DNA of 64,000 nucleotides, taken from QAMX01 sp964448855 (GTDB lineage Bacteria > Bacillota > Clostridia > Oscillospirales > QAMX01). The notes under the pieces were generated by a model. The model saw nothing but the letters and a program-made list of their open reading frames with translations, was not told the origin of the DNA and ran no database searches. Shown in pieces: positions 52,078 through 61,370 of this stretch. Every line of letters starts with the position of its first letter. Position 1 is the stretch's first letter. Location: NCBI GenBank assembly GCA_964448855.1, contig CAYUXI010000008.1:17942-81941 (forward strand). Reading direction: 5' to 3'. The translations under genes and the position numbers were made by a program.

Positions 52078-53646
52078 TTACAGGGCGGAGCAGGCGGCCA
52101 GCAGCTCGCGCCGGATCTCTTCAAAGCGGTTCGGGTCATATTCGACATCGCGGAAGGTGCGGAAGCCCTTCGCGCAGATGGCATCGGCCAGCGCCGGATC
52201 CTTCCCGCTCAGCAGGCGGAGCAGCTCATAATCCTCCGCGCTGCGGCGCTGCGCTTCGAGGCGCAGCGACATCCACGGTGCGCCGTCGCCCGGATAAACG
52301 ATATGCGTGTCGCCCGCCGGGAGTGTGCAGACGCTGTCTGCGTTGCGGTGGGTCGGGCAGTTGCAGGTAAACGGATCCTGCTCCGGCTGATAGCAGTTGG
52401 CCGCCCAGTGCAGATAGCCGCTCATCCGGTACTTGTAGTTGCCCCAGAAGAGGTATTCCGTCGAAAGCAGCGGGTAATCCATCAGGCGGTTCGTGTATTT
52501 TTTATTCCGCGGAACGCAGCAGACATAGTGCCACAGCTCATTGCCGCCCTCGCGGAAGCGCTCGAACACCTCCTGCTTTTCCTCATAGGAGGCGTTCAGC
52601 GGGATATACGTGTCCAGTGCGCCGTAAATCGGTGTCGTGCCGACGGCATCGATCAGGCGCAGGCGCGGTGCCAGCTTGCGAATCAGGCCGCACAGTGCGC
52701 GGTATTCCACGGCGTTGGCCTCGTTGGGTTCGTCCGCCACGCCGAGATAGAAGCAGTCCTGCCAGCCCTCCCGCTCCAAAAACGCTTGCAGTGCGGGCAG
52801 GTAATCCGCCAGGTACTGATACGCCTCGTAGCTCATTGCGGGCATCCCGCGCACCAGAATCGTCGATTCCTGCCAGCTCTTGCGGAAGCCAACGCCGCCC
52901 ATCTGGAACCAGCGATAGCCGAGCGACTGGAAATATTCGACCTCGCGCTTCAGGCCGTCAAAATCGAATCGATAGTGGCCGGTTTCATCCTGTCCCAAGC
53001 AGGCGACACCGACATAGAGCGCATTCTGGTGCATCCGGCGCAGCAGCCGGAGATACTGCTCATCCAGAGCGCGGAATTCGTCCGAGTTCTTTTCCACGTG
53101 GTGGTATTCTATGACCTTGGCGCGGCTGTAGCCGTTGAGGATTTTCAGGTGCTCCTCTGCCGGGATTGCGACCGCATAGACCGTCAGCTCGACCGGGACG
53201 TCCACCGTTTCGCCGTTCACGCAGACGGTGTAGCTGCCCGAATAGACGCCGGGAGCCGCATCGGTCGGGATGCGCAGTGCAGCATAGAGCGCCGCGCCGC
53301 CGTCCTTCGGTGTCAGTTGTGTGCCGAGCGGCTTGGCGCAGTCATACAGCCAGTAGGGGGCCGGGCGGGCGGGAATCCATTCATCGCGGCTTTCGTCATC
53401 ATCCGGCAGGTTGGCGTTGTCCTCGACATACACCGGCACCAGCTCATACCATTCGACCTCGAACGGCTGAACCGCCCCGGCGGACGCCACTTCGATGCTT
53501 GCGCCCTCCGGCACACCGGACAGCACGAGCTGGATTTCCGCGTAGCTGCCGCGTGCGCCGTAAATCCGCGCACAGTCTGACGCCGACCGGTATGTCGTCC
53601 GATCGGGATACGTCCATTCTGTTGCCTTGACAATTGTCAGCTTCAT
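52078..53646 (-). CDS. DUF4091/GH123-like glycoside hydrolase
   Basis: The 522-residue protein has an N-terminal beta-sandwich (to about 180) and a C-terminal TIM-barrel domain of the DUF4091/GH123 type. The Asp-Glu pair expected for substrate-assisted catalysis in GH123 is present in LGVADEPNEAN. GH123 enzymes act on N-acetylgalactosaminides; whether this one does is unknown. There is no signal peptide. The ATG at 53646 lies 8 bases after AAGGTGG. It is the last gene of a leftward unit with the acyltransferase and TRIC genes. Confidence 0.82.
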   Translation of the reverse strand: MKLTIVKATEWTYPDRTTYRSASDCARIYGARGSYAEIQLVLSGVPEGASIEVASAGAVQPFEVEWYELVPVYVEDNANLPDDDESRDEWIPARPAPYWLYDCAKPLGTQLTPKDGGAALYAALRIPTDAAPGVYSGSYTVCVNGETVDVPVELTVYAVAIPAEEHLKILNGYSRAKVIEYHHVEKNSDEFRALDEQYLRLLRRMHQNALYVGVACLGQDETGHYRFDFDGLKREVEYFQSLGYRWFQMGGVGFRKSWQESTILVRGMPAMSYEAYQYLADYLPALQAFLEREGWQDCFYLGVADEPNEANAVEYRALCGLIRKLAPRLRLIDAVGTTPIYGALDTYIPLNASYEEKQEVFERFREGGNELWHYVCCVPRNKKYTNRLMDYPLLSTEYLFWGNYKYRMSGYLHWAANCYQPEQDPFTCNCPTHRNADSVCTLPAGDTHIVYPGDGAPWMSLRLEAQRRSAEDYELLRLLSGKDPALADAICAKGFRTFRDVEYDPNRFEEIRRELLAACSAL

Positions 53647-53673
53647 CGTATTGACCACCTTTTTTCAGGCGCT

Positions 53674-54207
53674 TCAGCGCCCGTTTGTTGCTTCAAACGT
53701 GTGGAAGGTATTGTCCGCCGCTTCCTGTCGGAGCAGGATGCGCGGTTTTTGCAGCACGACCGTGCTGTTGGCGGGGATATCCTCCACCACGACGCAGTTG
53801 GCACCGATTCGGACGTGGTCGCCGACAGTGATGCCGCCGATGATCTTGGCACCTGCGCCGATGTAGACGTCATCGCCGATCACCGGTGCGCCGCAGGTTT
53901 TGGAGCCTTCGATCGTATTGGAGCCGATCGTCACCTGCTGGAACACCGTGCAGCCGCGGCCAATGACGGCACCCTTGGAGATGAAAATGCCGCTCATGCC
54001 GTGCGGCAGTGTCAGGCGGCCATCGATTCGGGTGGTGGAGGGAATCGACGCGCCGTTTTTCGTACAGATTTTGATGCAGCGGTAGTTGTGGTACCGGCGG
54101 GCGAGCGACGTTTTCGCTGCGGCCGCCTTTTCGCGGTGATGCCAGAACACTTCCGTTCCGGCACCGAACAGGATGCGGTTGAGCCAGCTGCGGAGCACAC
54201 GTTTCAT
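53674..54207 (-). CDS. Hexapeptide-repeat acyltransferase (serine acetyltransferase-like)
   Basis: The 177-residue protein has left-handed beta-helix hexapeptide repeats from about residue 70 (ISKGAVIGRGCTVFQQVTIG, then VIGDDVYIGAGAKIIGG and VRIGANCVV). The catalytic-type histidine is in LPHGMSGIFI. The order resembles CysE-type and sugar O-acetyltransferases with a shortened N-terminus. Its position between a membrane channel gene and a glycosidase gene favours a sugar or polysaccharide acceptor, but this is inference. Confidence 0.88.
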   Translation of the reverse strand: MKRVLRSWLNRILFGAGTEVFWHHREKAAAAKTSLARRYHNYRCIKICTKNGASIPSTTRIDGRLTLPHGMSGIFISKGAVIGRGCTVFQQVTIGSNTIEGSKTCGAPVIGDDVYIGAGAKIIGGITVGDHVRIGANCVVVEDIPANSTVVLQKPRILLRQEAADNTFHTFEATNGR

Positions 54208-54223
54208 GGTGCCATCCTCCCTT

Positions 54224-54904
54224 TCACGGTTCGCGCCTGTCGCTGGCGGTTGTGTCGGTCGGCTCCTCCGCCGTCGGCAGAATGCCGGTCGCCTTCGGGA
54301 GGCTCCACCGGAAATGCGCCGCCAGCACGCGAATCACCCAGACCAGCGCCATGCCGGACAGCATCGCCGCCGTATCGTTGACCGACCAGAGCAGCGCGCA
54401 GAGCAGCGCACCGGCCGTTGCGGCGCAGGCGTAAATATGCTTGACGAAGATATACGGTGTGTCGTCTGCGAAGATATCGCGCAAAACGCCGCCGCCAACA
54501 CCGGTCAGCGCGCCGACAAACACCGCGAGCATCAGGTTATCCGACCCGGAGAGGAAGGCGGCCTTCACGCCGACGACCGTAAAAATGCCGAGGCCGATGG
54601 TGTCGGACAGGAAAAGCACCCGCTCAAACAGCCGATAGCTGTGCGACAGGATGCGCCGCCGCAGTGCGATGAACATCAGAATGGAGACGCCGAGCGCCAC
54701 GGCGACGTACAGCGGATTCTGAAACACCGCCGGTGGCAGGCTGCCGAGCAGCACATCGCGTATCGTGCCGCCGCCGACAGCCGTCGTCAGCCCCAGCAGC
54801 GCCACGCCGAAAATATCCATTCGCTTGCCATACCCGGTCAATGCACCGGAAATCGCAAACGCTACCGTTCCGATCAGCTCCAGGATGAACAGGAAGAGCT
54901 TCAA
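54224..54904 (-). CDS. TRIC-type cation channel family protein (UPF0126)
   Basis: The 226-residue membrane protein has the internally duplicated plan of bacterial TRIC channels: two halves with TTAVGGGTIRDVLLG and LTGVGGGVLRDIFADD, and about seven helices. The start was placed at TTG (54904) because AAGGGGG lies 8 bases upstream and the protein then begins directly at the first helix; there is no ATG near. It is the first gene of a three-gene leftward unit. Confidence 0.92.
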   Translation of the reverse strand: MKLFLFILELIGTVAFAISGALTGYGKRMDIFGVALLGLTTAVGGGTIRDVLLGSLPPAVFQNPLYVAVALGVSILMFIALRRRILSHSYRLFERVLFLSDTIGLGIFTVVGVKAAFLSGSDNLMLAVFVGALTGVGGGVLRDIFADDTPYIFVKHIYACAATAGALLCALLWSVNDTAAMLSGMALVWVIRVLAAHFRWSLPKATGILPTAEEPTDTTASDRREP

Positions 54905-55007
54905 GGAATATGCCCCCTTTTTGACACCGTTCCGGCCTGCTTCGGCCAGATATCGGACAAGGCGACGATTTGAAACCGCCGCCTTGTCTTTTGTTTGTGG
55001 TTGCAGG

Positions 55008-55383
55008 GCTGAAAGCCTGTAAGCCGGGTTCTGTCCCTCCCGTTTGCACGGGAATGAGCCGCCATCTATCTGTGGACGCACGTTGCCATGCGCCTCATGC
55101 CACCATCCTTGGAACTGCGTCGGGCAAACGCCGCAGCTTGCGCTGCGCTCCGGTCGGGTGTTGCTTCGGATAGAGTTTACATGAACAGCCGGTCACCCGG
55201 CTGACAGCGGGCGCTTATCTCCGCTTTTCCACCCTTACCGCACCGGTGAAGGCGCGGCGGTATCTCTCTGTTGCACTTGTCCTGGGGTTTCCCCCGGCGG
55301 GCGTTACCCGTTATCCTGCCCTGTGAAGCCCGGACTTTCCTCATGAGGTTGCCCTCACGCGGCGGCACAGCTTTCATCCCTGT
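55008..55383 (-). ncRNA. rnpB: RNase P RNA, bacterial class A
   Basis: The minus strand carries the conserved core of RNase P RNA. Near the 5' end is GAGGAAAGTCCGGGCTTCAC, followed by GGATAACGGGTAACGCC and AACAGAGAG; near the 3' end are GGAGGGACAGAACCCGGC and TTACAGGCTTTC. The length of about 375 bases is usual. Exact ends are estimated. RNase P matures tRNA 5' ends. Confidence 0.96.
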
Positions 55384-55389
55384 GCTATT

Positions 55390-55418
55390 ATTATACACGA
55401 AATTTCCGAAAACGTAAA
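55390..55418 (-). promoter_or_regulatory. Promoter of rnpB
   Basis: Minus strand: TATAAT at 55395-55390, with a weak -35 (TTTACG) 17 bases upstream. Confidence 0.6.
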
Positions 55419-55438
55419 GAGGGAAATGCGCTGTTTTT

Positions 55439-56725
55439 TCAGGTATGCCGGATGGTCGGGCGGGTCAAATCGTCAATGGTGGAATGGTCGGTATGCGCAA
55501 TCGGTGTCCAGCGGACATCGTGTACGAGCGCCACCATGTAAATGAACACGCTGATCATCGGGAACCACGGATAGGTCAGCGCGTACAGCAGCCGCTTGAC
55601 CGGCGAGCAGTGGATGTGCCGCCACTCCCGCAGCACGGCCATCAGGCCGGTCGCCAGTGCCGCCAGGTATTTCGACCCGAACAGCGCCAGCAGGTTCCAC
55701 GCCATGGCGCTGTAATCGTTGACGCCCGGATGCACCAGACCGTAGATAAACGAGACAGCCGGATAGACCAGACCGATCAGGAAGGTAAAGAGGCCGTGCG
55801 GGAAATAGTGGAAAAAGTGGTCATAGCTGGAGATCGAGCCGCGCAGGCCGTTTTCCGAGTGGAAAATCTCCGACGGGATGTGCCAGCCGTTCCGGACGAA
55901 ATTCACCAGGCGGCCACGCGCCCAGCGCACCCGCTGACGCAGCGCCGTCCGGAAGTCGATCGGCTGCTCATCGAAGAACTCCGCCGCTTCGCAGTATGCC
56001 ACCAGCTCCCCTTTTTTGGAGAGCACGCAGGTCAGCTCATCGTCCTCGGTCAGGTTTGTCCATTGCCAGCCGTCTGCCAGCAGCGACGCATCGAGCAGAT
56101 AGCCGGTGCCGGTCAGGTGTGTGCCGAGCCCCAGCACGGAGCGCGGCCGGTGGAAGACGACCGTATTGCGGTAAAAGTGGATGCCGTACGCGGACGAGAC
56201 GAGATTCGTCCCGAAGTTTTTGGTATTCCGGTACGATGTGACCACATGGTGTCCCGCTGCGAACGCCTCGTTCATCCGTTCGATGAAGTCAGCAGCCAGG
56301 AGGTTGTCCGCGTCAAAGACGAAGTACCCGTCAAACGCATCCGTGCCGTAATCCCGGTGGATGCAGTCCACCAGGAACTGCATGGCGTAGCCCTTGCGCG
56401 CATGAACCGGGTCCTTCCGTTCATAGACGGTTGCGCCGTGTGCGCGGCAGATGGCCGCCGTATCGTCCGAGCAGTTGTCCGCCACGACGAAGATTTCAAT
56501 CCGGTCGGCGGGGTACGTCTGGGCGTGGATGCTGTCCAGAAGGCCGTCAATCACACGCGCCTCGTTTCGCGCGGCAATCAGCACGGCATAGCGCCGCGTC
56601 TGCGGTGCCTCCGGCCAGCGCCGGGCGCGGGCAAAAAAGCCGAGAATGGCATAAAATGTCTGGTAGGCTGTCAGAACAGTGAGCACTGTAAGAATCAGCG
56701 AACAGATCTGATCAATGAGCTGCAT
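55439..56725 (-). CDS. Membrane glycosyltransferase family 2
   Basis: The 428-residue protein has an N-terminal helix, a GT2 catalytic domain and three or four C-terminal helices, the plan of processive polysaccharide synthases. Motifs are VVADNCSDDT, VFDADNL (metal-binding DxD), LTEDDEL (catalytic Asp) and RQRVRWARG (the Q/R-x-x-R-W motif). It probably extends a cell-surface glycan. It lies 45 bases downstream of the MFS gene. Confidence 0.92.
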   Translation of the reverse strand: MQLIDQICSLILTVLTVLTAYQTFYAILGFFARARRWPEAPQTRRYAVLIAARNEARVIDGLLDSIHAQTYPADRIEIFVVADNCSDDTAAICRAHGATVYERKDPVHARKGYAMQFLVDCIHRDYGTDAFDGYFVFDADNLLAADFIERMNEAFAAGHHVVTSYRNTKNFGTNLVSSAYGIHFYRNTVVFHRPRSVLGLGTHLTGTGYLLDASLLADGWQWTNLTEDDELTCVLSKKGELVAYCEAAEFFDEQPIDFRTALRQRVRWARGRLVNFVRNGWHIPSEIFHSENGLRGSISSYDHFFHYFPHGLFTFLIGLVYPAVSFIYGLVHPGVNDYSAMAWNLLALFGSKYLAALATGLMAVLREWRHIHCSPVKRLLYALTYPWFPMISVFIYMVALVHDVRWTPIAHTDHSTIDDLTRPTIRHT

Positions 56726-56770
56726 AGGTGAAAATCCTCCGGGGATATTCTTTTCAAAGGGTCGAGTTCG

Positions 56771-58003
56771 TTATTTCCGCGCCGACCGCCGTTCCAGAAT
56801 GGAGCCGCCGAAGCCGATCGCGGTGGCCAGCACCGTCATGGCGAGAATCAGGCGGAAAACGTTGTTCCAGCCGCTGCCGCTGTCGGCCATGGCACCCAGC
56901 AGCACGGAGCTGAGTGTGCTGCCGACATAGCAGAAGGAGTTGAGCAGACCGGCGGTCAGGCCAACGTCAATCGATTCGCGCAGCGCCAGCGGTGCCATAC
57001 TCGTCAGCACGTTGTTGACGGCGGAAACGGCGCAGACCGTGACTGCAAAGCCGACCAGCGTCACCAGCCAGACATTCCAGCGCAGGCAGACAAACAGGAT
57101 GCCGGTGGCCACAAATGCCACGGCGAAGAAAACGCCGGACAGCGCCGTGAACGACTGAATGCGCCGGTTCAGCCGCACGGAGAAATACGCGCCGGAGATC
57201 GCCAGCAGCGGCAGTGTCAGCGTCAGGACGATGGAGATGGCGTTCGGGAAATGGTAGAGCTCCTTCAGGATATCCGGTGTCCAGGTCGTCAGGCCGTCCT
57301 TGATGAAGTTCGTGAATACAGCCAGCACGAGCAGCACGCCGAGCATCGTCAGCAGTGCGCGGCGCTCCATTTTCGGCAGAGCAGCGCCTTCCGCCTTGGC
57401 GTCGGCCTGCTCCTCTTCATCGCCGCGCAGATCGCCGGTCGGGAAGAAGAGAAACCAGATGGCAGCCACCACACAGAGCACAATGGCGGCGCCGTAGAAG
57501 ACATACTGCCAGGAGAACATCCAGACAAACAGTGCGCTCAGGCCGTAGATCGCCGCCGTACCGATGGCGGTGGTGGTGCTCATCACGAGGACGGAGCGCT
57601 TCATCAGCCGCTGCGGCAGGCGAACGCCGAGCGTGCGGAGCAGCGTGCTCCACAGCACGGACTGCACCAGGCCGTTGACGAGCCAGAGGTATTTCATCAC
57701 GCCGATGTTGCCGACGAGCGGCATGGCGACGTTCAGACCGGCGGAAATGAGCAGCACGGTCGCGATGACCGGACGCGGGCGATAGCGCTTGGAGAGGATG
57801 CCGTTCAGCAGCTGGCCTGCGCCATAGGCGAAGAAAAAGCAGGACGTCACCAGTCCGGCGGCCGCTTTGGTCGTCCCAAGGGATTCAATGATTTCAATCA
57901 GGCAGGCATTAAAATTCAGTCGGCCAAGATATGCCGTGGTATAGACGAGCCAGCAGAGAAAAATCAGTCGGCTGGCCTGTTTTTCAGTTTGTGTTTTCTG
58001 CAT
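56771..58003 (-). CDS. MFS transporter, organophosphate/sugar antiporter type
   Basis: The 410-residue protein has twelve predicted helices in two halves separated by a charged cytoplasmic loop (about residue 200, GDLRGDEEEQADAK). The segment YTTAYLGRLNFNACL in helix 1 resembles the OPA family (GlpT/UhpT: Y..RKN...). It probably imports the sugar derivative processed by the upstream oxidoreductase and isomerase. It is the fourth gene of the leftward operon 61129-55439. Confidence 0.88.
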   Translation of the reverse strand: MQKTQTEKQASRLIFLCWLVYTTAYLGRLNFNACLIEIIESLGTTKAAAGLVTSCFFFAYGAGQLLNGILSKRYRPRPVIATVLLISAGLNVAMPLVGNIGVMKYLWLVNGLVQSVLWSTLLRTLGVRLPQRLMKRSVLVMSTTTAIGTAAIYGLSALFVWMFSWQYVFYGAAIVLCVVAAIWFLFFPTGDLRGDEEEQADAKAEGAALPKMERRALLTMLGVLLVLAVFTNFIKDGLTTWTPDILKELYHFPNAISIVLTLTLPLLAISGAYFSVRLNRRIQSFTALSGVFFAVAFVATGILFVCLRWNVWLVTLVGFAVTVCAVSAVNNVLTSMAPLALRESIDVGLTAGLLNSFCYVGSTLSSVLLGAMADSGSGWNNVFRLILAMTVLATAIGFGGSILERRSARK

Positions 58004-58035
58004 GGTAGTTCCTGCTTTCTGTTTTGGGTGGTATG

Positions 58036-58083
58036 CAAACGTATTCCGGAGGTTGCATCGGTTGGATGCAGCCCCCGGAATAC
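58036..58083. other. Long hairpin between the oxidoreductase and MFS genes
   Basis: CGTATTCCGG and CCGGAATACG form the outer stem (10 bp, 58038-58082). GGTTGCATC and GATGCAGCC nearly continue it inside. There is no T tract on either side. It could be an mRNA stability or processing element that sets the ratio of the two gene products. Confidence 0.5.
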
Positions 58084-58103
58084 GGAGAAACGGACGGCGA
58101 AAA

Positions 58104-59156
58104 TCAGAAAACGATTTCCTTGCCCGTGCGAGCAGATTCGTAGATCGCGTTGATGATGCGGACGGCCTTCACGGCTTCCTGCGGGCCGACGAACGGATCG
58201 CGGTCAAAGCGGACGGCGTCGATCATATCCTGAATCATGAAGTCGTGGCCGCGGACGATGGTGTTGTCCGAACCGGCGATGGTGCCGGCTTCGGAGCCGT
58301 ACTTCGCGAGCATTTCGGCGGATTCGGCTTCCTCCGCTTCCTTGCTTTCACCGGCGAGGCGCCATGCAACCAGCTTGCTGCCGTCGGCATGGATGGAGCC
58401 CTTGGTACCGGTGAGCTGGATATCCGTGCCGAAGCCCGGATAGGCGGCTGTGGTCGAAACAAACGTCACGATTGCGCCGCTGGTGAACTTGATGACGGAG
58501 CTGGTGAAGTCTTCTGTTTCGATGTTGTGGTTGACGATGCGCATATCCGAGCGAATCGACTTGACGTCGCCCAGCAGCCACTGCATCAGGTCAACGGTGT
58601 GAACGGCCTGGTTCATCAGCGAGCCGCCGCCGTCCATCGCCCATGTGCCGCGCCAGCCGCCGCTCTCCTGGAAGTAGCGGTCACTGCGGTACCAGTTCAC
58701 GCGGAAGAATGCCGTGTAGATTTCGCCGAGGCGGCCTTCATCGACGGCCTTCTTGATCGGCTCCATGACCGCGTTGCGGCGGTTCTGGAAGATGCAGCCG
58801 ACCTTTTTGCCGCATTCCTTTGCGACACGGTCAATTTCATAGATTTTATCCACGACGATGTCCATCGGCTTTTCGGTCAGGACGTGCTTTCCGGCACGCA
58901 GAGCCTGAATGGCCATATCCGCGTGCAGACCGCTCGGTGTGCAGATGGAAACGACATCGATTTCCGGATCCTTGAGCATTTCTTCAAAGCTCTTGTAGGC
59001 CTTGGCCTCCGGGAATTTTGCGGATGTTTCGGTCAGACGATCATCGCGCAGATCACAAATGGCAACCAGACGGCCGCCTTCTGCCTTTGCCGCAGCTTTC
59101 ACATGGTTCTGGCCAACGCCCAGACCAACAACGGCATAACCAACTGTTTTTTCCAT
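58104..59156 (-). CDS. Gfo/Idh/MocA family oxidoreductase
   Basis: The 350-residue protein has the N-terminal NAD(P)-binding Rossmann fold (YAVVGLGVGQNHVKAA), the family EKP motif in VLTEKPMD, and the C-terminal beta-sheet domain with the GGGSLMNQAVHTVDL catalytic His segment. Members oxidise sugars, inositols or related compounds. Together with the upstream isomerase and DUF6807 protein it forms a sugar-acid or inositol-like catabolic set; the substrate is unknown. Confidence 0.95.
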   Translation of the reverse strand: MEKTVGYAVVGLGVGQNHVKAAAKAEGGRLVAICDLRDDRLTETSAKFPEAKAYKSFEEMLKDPEIDVVSICTPSGLHADMAIQALRAGKHVLTEKPMDIVVDKIYEIDRVAKECGKKVGCIFQNRRNAVMEPIKKAVDEGRLGEIYTAFFRVNWYRSDRYFQESGGWRGTWAMDGGGSLMNQAVHTVDLMQWLLGDVKSIRSDMRIVNHNIETEDFTSSVIKFTSGAIVTFVSTTAAYPGFGTDIQLTGTKGSIHADGSKLVAWRLAGESKEAEEAESAEMLAKYGSEAGTIAGSDNTIVRGHDFMIQDMIDAVRFDRDPFVGPQEAVKAVRIINAIYESARTGKEIVF

Positions 59157-59242
59157 GGTACTCGTTCTCCTCTTTGATTGATATTTTTCAAATCAGAACC
59201 CAAGCCGGGCTCCATTGAAAGAATGACGCTTCTGTTTTGGGG

Positions 59243-60340
59243 TTACGCTTCGACTTCGACCTTGACGCCGTGTGCGAAATCGTCATACATGGCGGCGATT
59301 TCCGCTTCCTCCGTGTTGCCGCCGTGGACAATCACGCGGTAGGTAAAGTGCATCGATTCGCCCGGTGCGAGGTGCTTTTCGCCGCCGCGGTAGAAGTTGT
59401 TCACCGCCATCAGGCCGTAGTCCCGTGCGTGCCAGTAGGACGGGAATCCGTCATTGGACGGCGCATCGAGCATGGCGACGCCGTTGACGCGGCCACCGGC
59501 CGTTCCGAAATAATCGACCCAGGGGGCGCGCTTCATCCAGATTTCCGATTCGTTGATGCCGCCGACACCGTTTTTCATGGTACCCGTTTCCTGCACGCGG
59601 ATGCTGTCGGCCATGCGGACGGCCAGCGGGCCGGCTTCCTTCGTGGCGCCGAGCGTGACATCGCCATAGGCGGCGGTCAGCGTGATATGGACGTCAATGA
59701 CCGTTTTGGACGGTGTTGTCGCATAAATCTTATAGGTTGTCGTTTCGTCGAGCAGCTCCTTGCCGCCGTGATCCGTCCAGGTGTTGTCCGCCGTGAAGGC
59801 TGCCAGTGCATCGCCGCAGAAGACGTCGCGGATGGCGTGGTTGCGGATATAGCCATGGCGGTCAGCCGGCTCATTCCAGGTGTCCACACCGTTGACGCTG
59901 CCGTGGGAAACCCACAGGGAGCGGTGATGCGGGTGCTCCTTCGCCTCGAAGTCCAGACGCGTCACGTTCGCGCCGAACCGATCCTGCAGCGGGCCCATGT
60001 ACGGCTTGGCCAGGTCGGTGCCGGTGTAGTATTCCGTCAGGAATTCCCCGTCATTCGTAATGGAAACGCCGCGTTCCGTCTGTTCTGCGCACATGACAGG
60101 CTTCCCTGTCGAAACAGCCGGCTCCAGCGAAAGCGTGATGGATTCGCCTGCGCCCAGCCAATCCAGCACAAAGGTCAGCTCTGTCGATTCGCCCGTGCCG
60201 CGGATGGAGGCCGGGATGGCCTTGCCGGACTCCGGCAACAGCCGGGCGCGGCCGTTTTCAAATTCCGGCAGGTTCGGGATGCAAACCGTGCAGATCGCCT
60301 GCTTCCGGGCATGACGCCCGGCAGAAATTTTCAGCTTCAT
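59243..60340 (-). CDS. DUF6807 (PmoA-named) family protein
   Basis: The 365-residue protein carries the family landmark HPHHRSLWVSHGSVNG near residue 138, followed by a beta-rich domain. The Pfam-style name methane oxygenase PmoA is historical; these soluble proteins have nothing visible in common with a membrane monooxygenase. They usually occur in carbohydrate operons with Gfo/Idh/MocA oxidoreductases and sugar isomerases, exactly as here, and may be epimerase- or lyase-like. The precise activity is unknown. Confidence 0.82.
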   Translation of the reverse strand: MKLKISAGRHARKQAICTVCIPNLPEFENGRARLLPESGKAIPASIRGTGESTELTFVLDWLGAGESITLSLEPAVSTGKPVMCAEQTERGVSITNDGEFLTEYYTGTDLAKPYMGPLQDRFGANVTRLDFEAKEHPHHRSLWVSHGSVNGVDTWNEPADRHGYIRNHAIRDVFCGDALAAFTADNTWTDHGGKELLDETTTYKIYATTPSKTVIDVHITLTAAYGDVTLGATKEAGPLAVRMADSIRVQETGTMKNGVGGINESEIWMKRAPWVDYFGTAGGRVNGVAMLDAPSNDGFPSYWHARDYGLMAVNNFYRGGEKHLAPGESMHFTYRVIVHGGNTEEAEIAAMYDDFAHGVKVEVEA

Positions 60341-60370
60341 AAAATCGTTCTCTCCTTTTGTCTGCTGACG

Positions 60371-61129
60371 TTACGCCAGACACCGATGGATGAAATCGCA
60401 CGATGTTTTGCAGATGTCCCACACATCGCGGTTGAACTCCTCATGCTCCACGATGATGTAGCGGCAGGGCGAGCGCTTGATGGCTTCCGTCACCGCGACC
60501 CAGTCCACTTCGCCTTCGCCGATGGCGACGTCGTGGCGCTTGCCGTCGATGAAACGAACGTCTTTGTAGTGAACCGTTTCAATCCGGCCGTTGTAGCGGT
60601 TCAGCCATTCGACCGGGTTTTCTCTGGCGGCATAGCAGTGGCCGACGTCCAGCTGCATATGCAGCGTCTTCGCCGTATCAAAAATGAAGCGTTCTCCGCA
60701 GGAGGTGGCAACCGGATAAAATTCGTGGCCGTGGTTATGATAGGAAAGGGCGACGCCTTTCTCCGCCAGCTTCCTCGCGCCAGCATCCAGCACCTCGGCC
60801 ACCGCTGTATAACCGGCCTGCGTCTGATGATACAGATCGCCCGGAATGCCCGGCACACAGCAGTTTTCGACGCCAAGCACGTCGATTTCTTCGCAAAGCG
60901 TGTCAAATTCGCGTACCAGATGCTCCAGACCGAAATGCATGGAGACGGCTTTCAGCCCCGCCTCCTCCAGCAGTGATGCGAACGTTTTGACGTCCAGACC
61001 GGCAAAACCGGCGGTTTCCACACAGGTGTACCCGCATTCGCGCAGCTTGGCCAGCGTATCTTTCAGCTCCGTCACGTCCTTCATATAATGGCGGACGGAA
61101 TACAGTTGAATTCCGACTTCAATTCCCAT
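60371..61129 (-). CDS. Sugar phosphate isomerase/epimerase (AP endonuclease 2 fold)
   Basis: The 252-residue TIM-barrel protein starts GIEVGIQLYSVRHYM. It shows the metal-ligand pattern of the xylose-isomerase-like superfamily: YHNHGHEF, QLDVGHCYAA, HYKDVRF, GEGEVDW and VEHEEF. It is the first gene of the leftward sugar operon. The ATG at 61129 follows AAGGGGTG; the longer frame upstream lacks support. Confidence 0.92.
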   Translation of the reverse strand: MGIEVGIQLYSVRHYMKDVTELKDTLAKLRECGYTCVETAGFAGLDVKTFASLLEEAGLKAVSMHFGLEHLVREFDTLCEEIDVLGVENCCVPGIPGDLYHQTQAGYTAVAEVLDAGARKLAEKGVALSYHNHGHEFYPVATSCGERFIFDTAKTLHMQLDVGHCYAARENPVEWLNRYNGRIETVHYKDVRFIDGKRHDVAIGEGEVDWVAVTEAIKRSPCRYIIVEHEEFNRDVWDICKTSCDFIHRCLA

Positions 61130-61193
61130 ACAAAACACCCCTTTGTCCGTTTTGTGATACCCGCATTCGGGCGGCAATGTTTCTACATTTATA

Positions 61194-61222
61194 GTTTAGC
61201 ACAGATCGACACAGATTGCAAG
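61194..61222 (-). promoter_or_regulatory. Promoter of the sugar isomerase operon
   Basis: Minus strand: TTGCAA, 17 bases, TAAACT. Confidence 0.6.
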
Positions 61223-61307
61223 ACGTTTTTTCACGTTTCCAACTCTTGGACGCGCAGGAATTTCCATCGGTTCCGCAAGACGTTCCCGCGTCGTTTTTGG
61301 GAAGGGC

Positions 61308-61336
61308 TTGTCATTTCCGCGATTGCAGTGTATAAT
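61308..61336 (+). promoter_or_regulatory. Promoter of the second EEP hydrolase gene
   Basis: TTGTCA, 17 bases, TATAAT, about 35 bases upstream of the start codon. Confidence 0.8.
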
Positions 61337-61370
61337 AAACATATCATAACAGCACACGAGGGTGAGCAGC

